Shown here: positions 37,801-47,816 of the stretch, piece after piece
How the letters are laid out: every line of letters starts with the position of its first letter
How positions within the stretch are numbered: position 1 is the stretch's first letter
Assembly: GCA_037893245.1 (NCBI GenBank)
Contig: JBAIAA010000409.1
Coordinates: 1,975,001-2,039,000 of the forward strand
DNA: 64,000 nt
DNA from: Crossaster papposus
Taxonomy: Eukaryota; Echinodermata; Asteroidea; Velatida; Solasteridae
Reading direction: 5' to 3'
The notes under the pieces: generated by a model
Told to the model about the DNA's origin: nothing
Database searches by the model: none
The model's input: only the letters and a program-made list of their open reading frames with translations
Made by a program: the position numbers and the translations under genes

Positions 37801-40800
37801 GAGCATACAAGGAGATCAACTCGGACAGATACGCCGGGCCTTGATTATTCAAAGTTTTAAAAACAATGAGCAAAATCTTAAACTTATATGACCATTATAC
37901 CGGTATATGACCATTTGTAATATTTCACACGTAACAGGGTGTCTTGCAGTGTCCCAGTACGTGTAAACCTAGTGTTTTTAACCAGTTCGCGCCGGGATTA
38001 TTTTAACATCGCCGAGCCGACGGGCAGGATCATTTTTAACAAAACTCGATTCGAAGCGGGTTCAGGCTGATAGTGCCGGAAAGCACACCCACGCATTTCC
38101 GGCCTTGCGCGCTGCTGACATACATTTCCGAACTTTAACTTGGCGTGTTTATGCGTCATCCGTTTTGAATTTTGGAAAATATTTGCGTTTATATACGTCA
38201 TCCGGCGCGAACTGGTTAATATTCCAGATGACATGAAGTGGTTAAGGATCTCCTTTCTGTTGAAAAAGCTTGCACATTACCATCCTGGTGGAAGTAAACT
38301 ATATACAGTGTACATACTCATTTACACAATGTACATCATGAAAAGTCACATTGACCATTGGGGGAATGCACCAGGCCAAGTTCCTGGTCAACTGTTCTGT
38401 ACAAGTACGGTATACACCTTGTGTGTTCCCACACTGTTCCACTGGCCAGTCATCACTGTACTGATACTGAACAATGCATTGACCCATCTGTACCAAGTCA
38501 ATCAAACTTCATTTGTTGGAGTTTGGCAGGTTTAATATTAGTACTGTTCATCAGTACAGTGTACAATGTACCAATACATTACTGAACCTGTGTGAGCTGT
38601 TGAAATTTGTTAGGTTTGGTATGTTTTCTAGTGCAAGAGAATAGGATTAGGGTTAAGGTGGCGCGCAGGGTTACGGTACCTTTATAACCTTGCTATGTAC
38701 ATGTACATGTAGTTATTGTTTTCTACTAGACGTTACACATTATTGATTAATGTGTCAGTGTCCCATTCAACTTTTTTCAACAGCAGATGTACATGTACTA
38801 ATGTACATAACAGTATGACATAATTTGTACATCAACAGAATTATCCCCATTTTGTCCCCTTGTCAATATTTAATCTAAAAATGCCTCTGTCATTTAGAGA
38901 AAAAATTGATTGAAATGGTATTTATAAAGACAGTAAATGTATCATTATTTGGCCACATTTGCTAGTGTACGCTGTATTTTGTTTGTTTCATGTCTTTCTC
39001 TTTTCCCCCTCTTTTTTTCTTCTTCTGTGGTTCATATTTTAGATTGCAAGTACACATGTCACTACAAGTGCCTGACTGAAGTGAGACTTGACTGCACTGA
39101 GTCACCAGTCTTTAAAGAGGCTCTGTCAGAGTCACCACAACACACGATTGTTGCAATAAAGGTATAAATTACTACTCTGCTTTTCATATTAAAACCCTCC
39201 TGCTGTCTGAACAACCACAAAATTGTACTGCTGGTTTCCCCGAATATGAGGCTACTCATCCATAGTCAATTGACTTGCACACTACTGGCAGACACACTGA
39301 GTATTCAAGTTCAGTCAACTGGTACTGATCGATGTACATGTATACATGTATGTACATGTAGGGTAGACTGTGTGAATTATCACAACTTTTAGATACACAG
39401 CCTTTGTGTTGGGAGATGAATCAGGATGGATTTATTGTGCTGCCTTAACTAGGGGTGTGCATTTACTGGTTGTTTGGGAATCAGGTAACCTGATTAAAAA
39501 AACAAACGGATACCCAGGTACCCGTTTAAAGGTATATTGTAAGATACACCATTGCTAATTGCTTGAATTATCAGGAATGGGTGGATTTTGGGGGTTGTAT
39601 TTTAAAGTAAATATCAATCACAGGATATCCAGCACATTCATTTTGCTACATGTAGATGCCAAGAATCATTATTTACTTCAAAAAACAATAAATTATCGTT
39701 CGACTGACCATTCCTAAGCTTTGCAATCACGAATACCGAGAAGAAACGGCGTTCCTTTTTTTTTTTAACCGCCATCGGGCAGTTGTTTTTGTTGTTTTTG
39801 TTTTTTGTGATCGCCATTCGGCGACCATGGATATTTGTTTGAAATAAAATTCACTTTTTCTTAACAATTACAAGAGATCTAGCGCATTGATTTTGCTAGA
39901 TGCCTAGAATTACTATTTACTTCAAAAAATAATAATAATAATTCGGTAGTAAAATTTGTCGATATCTGCAAAAGGTGTTTCTTACCTTTAAAGATATCCA
40001 ACCTCAAAATTCATTTCAAATGAAGCTCGTTTAGAAAGGTCCGCACGATAATACAACCACATGCATTAACAAGTACATTGTACATTGTACATGTACTGCA
40101 CTGAGCCTTATATTTTAAAGGTAAGAAAGTGTATACCTTTCGCGAGCGTCATCCACGGAAAATTTGTTCTTTTCCTATGTAGCCTGGTTTCATTTGAAAT
40201 AGGCCATTTAAGGTCGTTTCAAAATTCCAAAATTTGACGATAACTTTTTGTTAATACGTAAATAAGATTGTACCTTTTAATTTTTTTGGCAAAGAATGGT
40301 GTGGAGGACACAAGTTCCTTGACTGGGCTGTCTAGAGTGGAGCTGATGTGGAGAATTGAGGAGTTCAACATGAAGGTGGAGTTGTACCCCATCAAACTGG
40401 TAAGGCCATAACATCATTTGCCGGATATTCCTTAAAGACTCTGGTGTTTACCCACTGCTCAAGACACAAACAACTTGTCAATTCTGGTTGCATTTACAAA
40501 AACTTTGTGTGTATAGACGATGTGCCTTCTGTTTACATCTGTATTCAAATGTGCCCTGCAGTATGCGCACGCATCGTGTTTTACATAAATTTGGTTAAGA
40601 GATGACATCAGAGGTCACATAATTCAAAGGCAATCTGACCTGCGACGTCCCACATGATTTTGTTGACAAAATGTTTCATCCCGACGCCACTTTTTTTCCA
40701 TCATACACTGTACATGTGTACCGGTAGGATACACCATTTGCAGATATACATGTATCTAACATTTGTACTACCAAATTATTAAAAAATATCTTACTTACGG

Positions 40801-43800
40801 GTACATATACCAGGTATTTGAAAGTAAATAATGATTCGAGGCATCCAGGGAAAATGATTGCGCTAAATAATTGTTCTGAAAAATTTAATTTTAAATAAAA
40901 AATGGCGATCGCTGGATGGCGATACAAAAAAAAACACAACCAGAACAACTGCCCGACGCTAGTTAAAAATTCAAGCAATTCCAAATGGTGTATCCTACAA
41001 ATGTACCCTTAATGAAGGTAATGCATTGCTGCAGTTAGTGCCACAAATTTTAAAAAGAAATAAATCTGGGACTGAGAAACATTTCCAATTTTGTTTGAAA
41101 ACACTGTTTGAAAATGTTCTTGACTCTCCAGAATAGACTTTTTACATGTATACAACCACTGAAGTATCCACCACATGTTTGTCATGTGGTGGATACTCAA
41201 TGGAAATTGATTCAAAGCAGTTTTTAGTGTAGAATTTACACATTTGTAACAAAAAGAACTTCCCTAAATGATTACATAGTAACGTTATAGGGTTTTAGCT
41301 CCCTTTTTTTAAAACATGAATTTTGATAATTCCGCTCTGTCTTCTAATGAAAACAAAAATGGAAAATCAGTGCCTCGATCATTGTAACATTAACCACAAT
41401 GTCGTCAATCCTTATCTATGTTAGTTTCATGTTCTTGATTAATTTCTGTGCACAGGAGAGTGACAGCTTAATATTTGTGGGGAGCATCCGAATCTACATG
41501 AACCTGTCGCGACCAATCAGCATTCCCAGCGGTTCCCCGCTACCCAAAGTGTGCAGTACCTTGCGCCCTTACGACCACAGTGTGGACCACAGCAAGAGGC
41601 GCACGTCCTTCTTTCTCCCGAAAAATACCTATGAGGTGAGGATACATTGTAGGTGCCACTTGACAAGGAGTCTTGGTAGTGGTACAAGACTAGATTTAGG
41701 GGTGTGTCCATTCCACAGAGAGCAAGTTTGACCAAGGACCAATGGTTAACTAGTTGTTGGATTGAGACGTCACTAGCGCATGCGCCATACAGTTGCAGTG
41801 CGAACGACTCGAGTCAAACTATAGACGATGTGCCCTCTGAAATCACTAGTTTACATCTGTATTCAAATGTGCCCGTCAATATGCGCACACATCGTATTTT
41901 GCATAAAATTTGGTTGAGGAGTGACGCCACAGGTCAGAACACCTTTGAATTATGTGACCTCTGATGTCGCCTCTTAACCAAATTTATGTAAAACACGATG
42001 CGTGCGCATATTGACGAGCACATTTGAATGTAGATGTAAACAGAGGGCACATGGTCTATAGTCGAACTTTTGTGGCGCCAAAACTATCGTACTCACACTG
42101 AAAAAACAATATTTCAACATGATGTACATGTAGTAGTTATTGCGTAGCTTAGGATAACTTGTATAATGACCGTTTTTATCGTACAATGATGACAACAGTG
42201 ACAGAATTACACACTAACGTGGACAAAAATTATGTGAGTTTGCTCGTCAAAGTTTCGTTTTCTTAATTGTTTTGTAAATTTTGCTATTGTAACCAGCGCA
42301 GCTAACCAGCCCGATTGCTAATAGTTGACTAGACTAATCCAATCATCGTCGACTAGCTTAAGTTCCATCAGAGTTTATAGTCAAACTACATGTACTGTAA
42401 GTGTACAGTTATGTTTACCTACTGGTACATAGTCCTTGATCGAACTGGCCCAGGGCTTTCAAAACAAATATACCGGTAAGTATTAACATGGTTTGAGAGT
42501 AGGAAGTCGATGTTACCGGTAGTTTCCCGGGGTATTGGAACTTGACAAACTAGTCCCGAGGCGAAGCCGAGGAAACGACTTTGTCAACTTCCAATACTGA
42601 GGGAAGCTAATATCGACTAGCCATTCGAAATAAACTATGTTACATTATACCTCATACATTCAGTTGCACAAAGTCAGGAGCCATCGGGAAAACACTGATT
42701 TACGTGGGCTGTCATCTTTTCATGTTTATCTTGGATGATGTTCGCATGTGCGTACTACACCCGTGTGCTACCGGTAGTTCCACGATTGCATCGTAAAGCG
42801 CATGCGTTGTAGACATGTATCACTGTAAAATACTCACGTGCACGCTTGGTAAACAGTACAAATAGTGGATAGCACATGATGGTGAATTAATCGTAACGAT
42901 CGTTCAGTACAGCGATTTTCAGCCGCCGGTCCATCCTGTGCTCATTTTTCAAGATAGTGCTCGTCTTTTTGAATAGCGACCTCTTGTGTACCTCAAGTGC
43001 ACTTCTTTTTTATTCATCACACCAAATTATAAAGAAATGGTTGGCTTTTACCTTTTATTCATTGGGGAAATAATAACTCTGGAATCAAACATGGCCTAAA
43101 TAGCATTTGGTATACCCAGTGGATTTCTACAAATCTGTTGACATATTTTTAACAACAATGTTTGGTACGGTACATGTACCGTACATGTATGTTCGAACAC
43201 TTGCGCGTAGTTTTGCGGAAATATCAAATATGCGTCTCCGAGACGCATATGACAGCATATTTTCAGGAATATTGACAGGAATAATTTCAGAGGGAGTTTA
43301 CAATCTGCTTCCTGATACTATCGGCCTGAACACGCCTCGGATCGAGTTTCGTTAACAATAATCCCGCGCGTCAGCTCGGTGATGTTAAAATAATCCCGGC
43401 ATGAACTGGTTAAAGATATACCATTTGCAGATATCGAAAATATTTACTGCCACATTATTAAGAAATATATTACCTATTTGAAAGTAAATAATGATTCTAG
43501 GCATCCAGCAAAATGATTGCTCTAGATATCCTGTAATTATTCAAAAAAAAAAAAAATTTATAAAACAAAATTTTGCAATCGCCGGACGGTGATTGCGAAA
43601 AAACCCAATAATAACATAAGAATAACTGCCCGACGCCGCTTGAAAACAAATGCTGTTTTTTCATGGTTTTCTCGGCATCCATGATTGTAAAACTTCAGTT
43701 AAATGTCAGTTAAATTATATATAAAATACAACCCCCCAAATCCGCCAATTCATGATAATTCAAGCAATTACCAATGGTGTATCCTACCTTTAAATCCCTT

Positions 43801-46800
43801 ACCTGTTTTCCCTCATCACACGAACTTGAACCATTATATCTGACATCTGTTCTTGCCTACAGGATATTCAAATAGCGAGTGAGTCCACTGCCATTCAGGT
43901 CATCCAAGGTGTTCTGAGTCACATTCGGGTCATCGACAATTGCCGCAAGTTTGCTCTCTTTGAGCGCTCGGAGGAAAACGATGAAGGTAGGTTTGTTGTA
44001 GAGAAAAAGTATGTGCAACTATCCAAAAAGTAACCAACCAAATGTGACCGACTCTACAAAAAAGTGTATTATGTCGCAAAATAGTGAAATTGAGTTGTAT
44101 ACATGGTTGAAATGCCCACAATGTAAGCTTTCTTTTAGTGTATAATGGAGCTCCATAGCCCCTCTCATGTTGGAGATATGACGTGTTTACATACATGATG
44201 TATTGATTACTTCCTTGGAGTTCAAATTACACAACTGAGAAAACAGGCTTTGAAAAAGCCGGCTCTGTTGTATTACAACTGAACGATTCACACAAAATGG
44301 TCGTTTTTGCCACTTTATTTATCAAAATCAACATTTCTTTAAAAGAAACCTGAAACTGCACATGTATTTTATTTATTTATTTCTTATATTTAACCAGGGT
44401 TTCTCATTCACAGCAATATGTGGTCTTCCATGGGGCCCTGTATAATATTATAAAATTACAATAAAACAGTATTTAAATTTAGAAGCAAAACGAACATAAA
44501 ATTATTTTAAAAGAAAAATACAAAATACAATAAGTATAAGAATACTTGATGGATAAAAAAACTCGATTAAAAGCTAAAATATAACAATTCTAAATATAAA
44601 TAAAAATGATAAGAAATACATATATGTAATACTCAAAATGTATAGTACGTAACCATACAAACAGATATGCAAACATAAACACAATAATATACAAACATAC
44701 AATACAACCAAAAACATTATGTACACATCCATATGAACACTAACTCAAAGTTAGTTAATTTGAATTTAAAATACATAAATGTATAAAAATCTAAATAACA
44801 AAAATCAAATGGTAAGTATAAACACGAAATGGACATTAAAAAGGGCAGACGTATTAAAAAGATGTTAAAAGACATTGTTTCATCGATTTCTTGAAATGCT
44901 CAAGTGAAGGAGAACATCTGACATTTAAACTTAAATTATTCCAAATTGTAATAGCTGTTAAAAAAGGGCTGTGCTTATAACAGTCAGTTCTGTACTTAGG
45001 TATAACCAAGTGTTCTAATGTGGACTGTCTCGTACCATACCCGTGTCTATCATCAACTCTTACACAATTTTCTGTAAGGTACGCTGGAGCAAGATTGTGA
45101 GTACATTTATACACGAGTACTGCTCTCAGATATACAAATCGTTTTGATAATGGGAGCCAGTTTAATTCTTCAAATAATTCTCTCGACGGTGTATCATAGC
45201 TTTTGCTCAAAATTATTCTGGCGGCATACTTCTGTAACTTACAGAGTTTGTCTGTATGTAAAGACAATCTTTCCGACCAGATTTGAGAGCAGTAGTCAAA
45301 ATGCGGCAGAACAAATGCATTGAAAAGTAATTTGAGGGAGTTGAGTGGTAAATACGGTTTAACCCTCCTCAACATCCCCAATTTTCCCTGCACTATACTC
45401 ACTATTTTGTTAACATGATCAGTCCATTTTAATTCTTGATCAACAACTACTCCAAGACACTTAATTGTATTAACACGTTTAAGTACATGACCATTTACTT
45501 CGACCTCGAATTGCGGGATATTATTCAACTTATGTCTAGATCCTATAATCATTACATTTGTTTTCTCGTAATTCAACACTAGACGATGTTCATTCAACCA
45601 GTTACTTAGTTTATGAAGTGCAAAAGACAGTTTCCTTTCAACCTCTACACTCGTTTTACCATTAACCGTGAGCGTTGTGTCGTCTGCATACATATCTATA
45701 ATACCGTCAGTGACGGAAGTTGGCATTGTGTTAACATACACAGAAAACAAGAGAGGGCCCAAAATGGATCCCTGCGGCACTCCATTAACAATACAAAGCG
45801 AGTCAGAAAATTCATGATTGAAACAAACTCTTTGTGTCCGTCCAGACAAGTAACTGGTGAACCAATTAAGTGCACTGTCAGAAGATCCAAGTAACTTCAA
45901 TTTAGTAAGAAGAATATTATGATTTACTGTATCAAACGCTTTACGGAGGTCGATAAATGCCACACCATTTAATTCATTACGATCAACATTTCTGCTCCAC
46001 TATTAAAGATGTCATTCATGACAAAACTAAAAATCACATTTTTATAAAAAAGGTTTACCTCGCAATGTTGAGCGGGCCATTACATGATAGGGCACAGCAC
46101 GACTTACATGTAATACACCTTTGTGTAGAGCCGGTCACAAATTATTGTTCGAAAGCTCACCCTAACCATCTCAAATCCTCAAAATTCCTCGAATGTAGGA
46201 TTGAGGTCACTTTGAAGTTGATGCATCGCAGGATTTTTGCAGGATTAAGGGTTTGGGTTTTTTTGCCACTAGAGGATAATGCAGGATTCAGGTCATAAGG
46301 CCTATACTAATGCTGGATAATTTTGCAGGATTGAGGTTACCTGGGTTTTTATCAAAATGAGGATTGAGGTTATTTGTACTTTCACACTGCTCATGCTATG
46401 CACGTTCTCCATAGAGCTTCAGTCAAGATGTGTGTAAATTATGTGTCAAGGATAGGAAACGTTTGTCTACCAAGGGTCATGTGTGCAGACCCTAGTTGCA
46501 ATAGGGCACTTATCAGCTGTTTGTTTCATGTTTGACTGCTGTATAGCTCAATGGTAAACCTACTGTAGGATTGTGCAGGATTCAGGCAGTGGTCACCCGC
46601 AATAAATATTGGAGAATTTTGCAGGATTCACGTTATGTGTAAAGAAAATGGGGTAAGAAGTTAGCCAAAGAATTGTGGCTTTTAATTTGCTCTGCATTTG
46701 TTGTCCATGTGATTTGCTATAACTCTTTTCTGAGAGTAGTACAATGTACACGTACCGGGGTACGTGTAGATTACAAGTTTCTGTTAAGATTGTTGTTGTT

Positions 46801-47570
46801 GTTGACATTTTTGTAGTGTTAATGAGGAAACTGGCTGATGATGACAAGCCACTGTTGCTTAGACTGTTGTGGGGTGGAGACAACGCAACGAAGCGATACG
46901 AGCTGCGAGAGAACGAAACAGGACAAATTGAGGTAGGAACACATACAGTGTAGTACTTAATACATGTAGACATGTTAACCAGTTTCTTGCCAGGACTATT
47001 TTCACATTGACCAGGTGCGGCGTAGGATGGTTCTTCACGAACCTAGATCCGAGACTGGTTTAGGCCGGCATCTGTGAGTTGTAAAGGTCTCCACAAGGTT
47101 TTTCACAAAATAGATATATTGACTACAAAATACTCAAAAACTAGGGTTACATGTAGGATGTGGGTTATGGTTTGGGTAAGGGTAAAATATAGTGTATATT
47201 TGGTTGAAAGTTTCAACCCAGGAAATTTATTGTGGTTGAAAAAAATGTTATCAATTTTCTAACCATTTTGTACACGAGAACAAAGCGATGTCCCTACAAG
47301 GATACAAATTTGCGGATGTGATACATACATGTAACCGGGACACAACAAAAGTGTCGCACCTTTCAAAACCCTTATTTTTGTACTCGCCCTGTACCTACAT
47401 GTAAACTTGGTTTCTTCTTTTCATTCTAGTGGGAGGCCTTTTCGGTGCCTGAGCTGCAGAATTTCCTTCGCATCTTGGACAAGGAAGAGCAGGACCACAT
47501 TGAACAAGTGCAGAATAAGTATCTGGTCTATGAGAAACGCCTCAAGGATGCAATAGCTTACATTGATTAG
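24929..47570 (+). CDS. RASSF1/3/5-type Ras-association domain protein (whole gene, seven coding exons)
   Basis: Exons 24929-25808, 39043-39161, 40295-40399, 41456-41635, 43863-43986, 46817-46932 and 47430-47570 join in phase to 554 codons. The order is a low-complexity Ser/Asp-rich N-terminus (1 to about 260), a C1 zinc finger (H264 to C311), a Ras-association domain (about 375-505) and a C-terminal SARAH coiled helix (about 510-553). This architecture is that of RASSF1A and RASSF5 (NORE1): scaffold proteins that bind Ras-type GTPases and MST/Hippo kinases through SARAH pairing and act as growth suppressors. The N-terminus is longer than in the vertebrate members (roughly 340-420 residues in total). 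I cannot say which vertebrate paralogue is closest, so no single symbol is given. Confidence 0.94.
25809..28844. other. RASSF intron 1, proximal part
   Basis: Rich in ACATGTAC and TACCGGTA palindromes (about 25980-27180). Repeat X copy 2 is at 27305-27462. No alternative first exon for a C1-less isoform could be recognised. Confidence 0.5.
27305..27462 (+). repeat. Dispersed repeat X (copy 2)
   Basis: Matches 15045-15180, with an extra triplication of TTTTAATTCCACTA. Confidence 0.6.
29290..29640 (+). repeat. Dispersed repeat E (copy 1)
   Basis: Includes AAAACTAGGGTTAGAATGTG and the closing TTTTGTACACGAGAACAAAG. Other copies: 33280-33610 (inverted), 47079-47325 and 58122-58435. Confidence 0.75.
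29632..30070 (+). repeat. Repeat D copy interrupted by MITE A2
   Basis: The family D right end, CCTCGATTTACACCAT, is cut at TTAA by the 29808-30049 element and resumes as CAAACGTGCAAGTG. Uninterrupted D copies (30427-30616, 33053-33244) read ACACCATAAACAAACGTG across this point. Confidence 0.85.
29808..30049. mobile_element. TTAA-flanked MITE family A, complete copy (A2)
   Basis: Ends TTAA-CCAGTTCGCGCCGG and CCGGCGCGAACTGG-TTAA. TTAA duplication with CC...GG ends is typical of piggyBac-type transposition, though no transposase was found in the window. It is inserted in a family D repeat. Confidence 0.88.
30619..31025 (+). repeat. Repeat G, two tandem units of about 205 bp
   Basis: Unit start TTCTTGTATCGTATTACGAT at 30619 and 30827; both units contain GATCGTTGGGGCAAGCGCTA and GATCCTCGGTCGTTATGTGG. 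Unit 3 is separate, at 31459. Confidence 0.9.
31459..31650 (+). repeat. Repeat G, third unit
   Basis: Nearly identical to the units at 30619 and 30827, separated from them by about 430 bp of related sequence. Confidence 0.88.
31660..32265. other. RASSF intron 1, TACATGTA/TGTAC-rich stretch
   Basis: Dense GTAC- and GCATTGTAC-type phrases, a degenerate simple-sequence region. No gene seen. Confidence 0.6.
32266..32583 (+). mobile_element. MITE family B, degenerate copy (B3)
   Basis: AAGATACACCATTGGTAGTA through a GCAATCATTTTGCTGGATTCC segment matches family B; the ends are eroded. Confidence 0.6.
33053..33244 (+). repeat. Repeat D copy (D4)
   Basis: GTTTATGGTGTAAATGGAGG at the left and CCTCGATTTACACCATAAAC at the right form inverted ends of about 20 bp with one or two differences. 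Confidence 0.75.
33280..33610 (-). repeat. Dispersed repeat E, inverted copy
   Basis: Inverse of 29290-29640, including CCCTAACCCAAACACTAACC. It directly follows repeat D4, so D and E may be parts of one larger element. Confidence 0.7.
33611..35852. other. RASSF intron 1, GTAC-palindrome-rich
   Basis: Holds an (ATT)n run (34227-34251), a minus-strand B-box-like GGACTCGAACCC (about 34180), and a 60-bp imperfect tandem duplication containing CTTGGAATCGGACAAGC (about 34520-34640). Confidence 0.5.
35102..35323 (+). pseudogene. Possible LINE linker-region fragment
   Basis: A 73-codon frame containing PNDWWRTTKVLG, which recalls the WW-containing linker between endonuclease and reverse transcriptase of CR1/L2-like LINEs. 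No adjacent RT was found. This is a weak resemblance and may be chance. Confidence 0.2.
35853..36250 (+). mobile_element. TTAA-flanked MITE family B, complete copy (B4)
   Basis: Starts TTAA-AGGTAGGATACACC and ends with a CTACCT-TTAA terminus. The interior includes GCGATCGCCGGACGGCGATCGC, itself a hairpin. A short ACATACATGTA insertion lies near the right end. Confidence 0.8.
36251..37444. other. RASSF intron 1, palindrome-rich, with poly-C
   Basis: A long C run occupies about 36671-36698. GTACATGTAC/ACCGGTA motifs are concentrated at 36720-36920. No gene seen. Confidence 0.5.
37445..37920 (-). pseudogene. L2/CR1-like LINE, 3' end fragment
   Basis: The minus-strand frame 37873-37601 reads LLIVFKTLNNQGPAYLSEL, then AAPSLWNRLPDNLR and FKTGLKTFLF, the characteristic C-terminal segment after the RT domain of L2/CR1-type non-LTR retrotransposons. 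The 3' flank ends in an (ATT/AAT)n tail (about 37447-37470). It is 5' truncated, with no RT catalytic part. Confidence 0.8.
37978..38219. mobile_element. TTAA-flanked MITE family A, complete copy (A3)
   Basis: Both TTAA ends and the CCAGTTCGCGCCGG inverted termini are present, in reverse orientation relative to A2. Confidence 0.88.
39043..39161 (+). CDS. RASSF coding exon 2 (second half of C1)
   Basis: Acceptor TTCATATTTTAG. The first two bases complete the Tyr codon. C295, H300, C303 and C311 finish the zinc-binding pattern Cx2Cx4Hx2Cx7C. Donor AAAG|GTATAA, phase 0. Confidence 0.93.
39526..39991 (+). mobile_element. TTAA-flanked MITE family B, long copy (B5)
   Basis: TTAA-AGGTATATTGTAAGATACACC at the left and GGTGTTTCTTACCT-TTAA at the right. 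An internal partial duplication of the element makes it longer than the other copies. Confidence 0.7.
40295..40399 (+). CDS. RASSF coding exon 3
   Basis: 35 codons, phase 0 at both ends: acceptor TTTTTTTGGCAAAG, donor ACTG|GTAAGG. It encodes SRVELMWRIEEFN, the linker before the Ras-association domain. Confidence 0.9.
40512..40651. mobile_element. Palindromic MITE family C, half copy (C2)
   Basis: One arm and the centre of family C only. It starts TATAGACGATGTGCC; the second arm is missing. Confidence 0.75.
40722..41010 (-). mobile_element. MITE family B, inverted degenerate copy (B6)
   Basis: GTAGGATACACCATTTGCAG at the left and AATGGTGTATCCTAC at the right, with part of the interior deleted. 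Confidence 0.65.
41456..41635 (+). CDS. RASSF coding exon 4 (start of Ras-association domain)
   Basis: Acceptor TTCTGTGCACAG, donor TGAG|GTGAGG, 60 codons. It contains FVGSIRIYMNLSRPIS and RRTSFFLPKNTYE, the conserved opening strands of the RASSF RA domain. Confidence 0.95.
41820..42060. mobile_element. Palindromic MITE family C, complete copy (C3)
   Basis: Both TATAGACGATGTGCCCTCTG-type ends are present (the right end reads CATGGTCTATA). Confidence 0.8.
42507..42616. repeat. Inverted repeat, arms of about 45 bp
   Basis: GTCGATGTTACCGGTAGTTT at the left and an inverse ending in TAATATCGAC at the right. Both arms carry a TATTGGAA...TTCCAATA segment. Confidence 0.65.
42655..42895 (+). repeat. 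Dispersed repeat L (copy 2)
   Basis: Relative of 18850-19165 (GTGCGTACTACACCCGTGTG). Confidence 0.6.
43308..43413 (+). mobile_element. MITE family A, right half (A4), abutting family B
   Basis: Right end of family A ending at TTAA 43410-43413, which is also the first TTAA of the family B copy that follows. Confidence 0.75.
43410..43793 (-). mobile_element. TTAA-flanked MITE family B, inverted complete copy (B7)
   Basis: TTAA-AGATATACCATTTGCAG at the left, GGTGTATCCTACCT-TTAA at the right. It ends 70 bp before RASSF coding exon 5. Confidence 0.8.
43863..43986 (+). CDS. RASSF coding exon 5 (Ras-association domain)
   Basis: Acceptor CTTGCCTACAG. 41 codons plus one base: STAIQVIQGVLSH and DNCRKFALFERSEE, the central RA-domain helix and strand. 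Donor GAAG|GTAGGT. Confidence 0.95.
44046..46143. mobile_element. TGTGACC-ended MITE split by a LINE insertion
   Basis: The two parts, 44046-44360 and about 45989-46143, match successive parts of the inverse of the uninterrupted copy at 51423-51820. Ends are TGTGACCGACTCTACA and TGTAGAGCCGGTCACA. The LINE fragment occupies the gap. Confidence 0.85.
44361..45988 (-). pseudogene. Truncated CR1/L2-like LINE with open reverse-transcriptase frame
   Basis: The minus-strand frame from about 45988 to 44854 (about 378 codons) is uninterrupted and begins inside the RT domain (VAFIDLRKAFDTVNH). It contains GVPQGSILGPLLF, the active-site MYADDTTL box and the C-terminal segment with YGTRQSTLEHL and FKKSMKQCL. 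The 5' part (endonuclease, first ORF) is absent and there is no native start codon, so this is a dead 5'-truncated copy. A noncoding 3' region ends in a (TAAA)n-like tail at about 44365-44385, as in CR1/L2-type LINEs. Confidence 0.88.
46190..46640 (+). repeat. Degenerate recurring phrase GCAGGATTNAGG
   Basis: The phrase recurs about seven times (near 46196, 46228, 46240, 46281, 46326, 46570 and 46621) with variable spacing. No gene or known element; it lies upstream of RASSF exon 6. Confidence 0.6.
46817..46932 (+). CDS. RASSF coding exon 6 (end of Ras-association domain)
   Basis: Acceptor CATTTTTGTAG. Two bases complete Val, then LMRKLADDDKPLLLRLLWG and YELRENETGQIE, the RA-domain end. Donor TGAG|GTAGGA, phase 0. 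Confidence 0.95.
47079..47325 (+). repeat. Dispersed repeat E (copy 3)
   Basis: GGTCTCCACAAGGTTTTTCAC through TTTTGTACACGAGAACAAAG. It lies in the short intron 6 of the RASSF gene. Confidence 0.7.
47430..47570 (+). CDS. RASSF coding exon 7 (SARAH domain and stop)
   Basis: Acceptor CTTTTCATTCTAG. 46 codons plus TAG: WEAFSVPELQNFLRILDKEE then a charged helix ending DAIAYID, a SARAH domain that pairs with MST/Hippo kinases or other RASSFs. Confidence 0.95.
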   Translation, partial: WEAFSVPELQNFLRILDKEEQDHIEQVQNKYLVYEKRLKDAIAYID

Positions 47571-47592
47571 GAACTGTGGGTGTCCTTGTAAT

Positions 47593-47808
47593 CAGGGATG
47601 TAGTCGAGTCCATCGCAAGTCCCTGCACGTCCGTCACAAGTCCTTCAGTTCCAATTCAATTCGCAAGCTATTCAAATCAGCTTTGACAAAAGCATTCCTT
47701 TGTCATTGTTCGTCCAGTTACTTGTGACTGCCTTTAATGAAGGGACTTGTGACTGGCTTCACGAAAAGACTTGGTGAACGGACTTGCAGGGACTCTACTA
47801 CAACCCTG
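47593..47808. mobile_element. hAT-type MITE family F with perfect 8-bp duplication (F3)
   Basis: CAGGGATGTAGTCGAG to CTACAACCCTG, flanked by CTTGTAAT on both sides (47585-47592 and 47809-47816). It begins 22 bp after the RASSF stop codon, so it probably forms part of the 3' UTR. Confidence 0.92.
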
Positions 47809-47816
47809 CTTGTAAT

